Both the position numbers and the translations under genes were made by a program. A model generated the notes under the pieces. That model was not told where the DNA came from. It made no database searches and saw nothing but the letters and a program-made list of their open reading frames with translations. This document shows positions 40,190 to 40,609 of a DNA stretch of 40,609 nucleotides, piece after piece (the first letter of the stretch is position 1; each line of letters starts with the position of its first letter). Location of the stretch: contig JANQRV010000412.1 in the NCBI GenBank assembly GCA_028284395.1, forward strand, positions 1 to 40,609, in the 5' to 3' direction. Origin of the DNA: Saprospiraceae bacterium. GTDB lineage: Bacteria > Bacteroidota > Bacteroidia > Chitinophagales > Saprospiraceae.

Positions 40190-40609
40190 ATGTCTGAGAA
40201 CAAGTTGTTGACCATAACTAGCTTGCTCATTTGTTTGTATTTATGCACTTTACCCAAACTTTTAGCACAGAAACTTACCGGAAAATTACTGGACGCTGAA
40301 AATGAGGAACCACTGATTGGTGCGACACTTCAAATCGTAAATGAGGATGTTGGGGGTGTCACCGATTTAGAAGGAAATTTTGAATTGGACAATTGTCCAT
40401 CCACGCCATTTCAAATTGCCATATCTTATACTGGCTACAAAGACCTGATATACGAAGTTGAAGATGTGAGCCAGCAAATCGAGATCAGAATGGAGCCGGG
40501 TGTCACCCTAGGAGAGGTAGAGGTGGTTTCGGAGTATTCCAAATTAAAACAGGAACTCTCTCTCACCGTTGAATCTCTGGGTTTGAAAGAAATTCAAAGC
40601 ACTTCGGAG
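40190..40609 (+). CDS. TonB-dependent receptor with carboxypeptidase-regulatory-like domain, N-terminal fragment
   Basis: The open frame runs to the right edge (140 codons). A signal peptide (about 1-26, ending L-L-A-Q) is followed by a carboxypeptidase-regulatory-like domain with K-L-T-G-K-L-L-D-A-E-N-E-E-P-L-I-G-A-T, G-G-V-T-D-L-E-G-N-F and I-S-Y-T-G-Y, then a transition V-E-V-V-S-E-Y like the start of a plug domain. This is the usual beginning of Bacteroidota outer-membrane TonB-dependent receptors. It follows the LytTR regulator gene by 32 bp. The plug and barrel lie beyond the window, so the substrate is unknown. Confidence 0.85.
   Translation, partial: MSENKLLTITSLLICLYLCTLPKLLAQKLTGKLLDAENEEPLIGATLQIVNEDVGGVTDLEGNFELDNCPSTPFQIAISYTGYKDLIYEVEDVSQQIEIRMEPGVTLGEVEVVSEYSKLKQELSLTVESLGLKEIQSTSE

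Overview
The window looks like a chromosomal segment of a Bacteroidota bacterium, most likely in the Saprospirales (Lewinella/Haliscomenobacter-like). The clues are moderate GC, promoters of the Bacteroidota type (TTG, 19-20 bp, TAnnTTTG), start codons usually lacking a strong Shine-Dalgarno, many small lipoproteins, DUF4199/LuxR and DUF4369/TlpA proteins, a propeller-receptor adenylate cyclase, and a carboxypeptidase-regulatory-like/TonB-dependent receptor start. The placement is inferred from gene content only. I see no tRNA, rRNA, CRISPR array, insertion sequence or prophage.

Layout. 1-3 kb: end of a peptide-type ABC importer (binding-protein tail and two permeases). 3-9 kb: a small lysine-tailed lipoprotein, an HU gene with promoter and terminator, a Cys/Met-metabolism PLP enzyme, a GH73-like protein lacking its catalytic Glu, an SH3 membrane protein, dprA, and an alkaline-phosphatase-fold protein lacking most zinc ligands. 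9-12.4 kb (minus strand): lipA with an outer-membrane-type protein, and a large helical-repeat protein. 12.7-18.05 kb: a peptide-secretion locus. 18.2-24.7 kb: uracil phosphoribosyltransferase, methylmalonyl-CoA mutase, a TonB-like protein, an M16 peptidase and a TlpA protein. 24.9-31.8 kb: a membrane protein, a GT2 glycosyltransferase, a lipoprotein overlapping a P-loop kinase, pseudouridine-5'-phosphate glycosidase, and a 1040-residue receptor adenylate cyclase. 31.8-36.3 kb: DUF4199 and membrane LuxR genes, a DnaA-box cluster, dnaB, and a redox pair (DsbD-alpha-like and TlpA-like). 36.3-40.6 kb: a YHYH/EF-hand protein, a membrane-anchored unknown, a LytS/LytTR two-component pair, and the start of a TonB-dependent receptor.

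The most interesting region is 12.7-18.05 kb. A membrane-fusion protein, a C39-peptidase ABC exporter and a small winged-helix regulator are tightly packed. They are followed by a lipoprotein, three short peptides with double-glycine leaders, a two-helix membrane protein (possible immunity protein) and a strong terminator-like hairpin. No lanthipeptide, radical-SAM or YcaO modification enzyme is present. The regulator itself ends in a perfect double-glycine processing motif followed by only ten residues. This suggests that the exporter that matures the peptides could also clip or bind the transcription factor. I have not seen that arrangement described, but it must be tested for conservation.

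Two further themes stand out. Two enzyme-fold proteins within 4 kb have lost key catalytic or metal residues while remaining intact ORFs (5094-5825 and 7828-8976). Four DnaA-box-like sites lie within about 200 bp upstream of dnaB, pointing to a replication origin or to DnaA control of the helicase gene.
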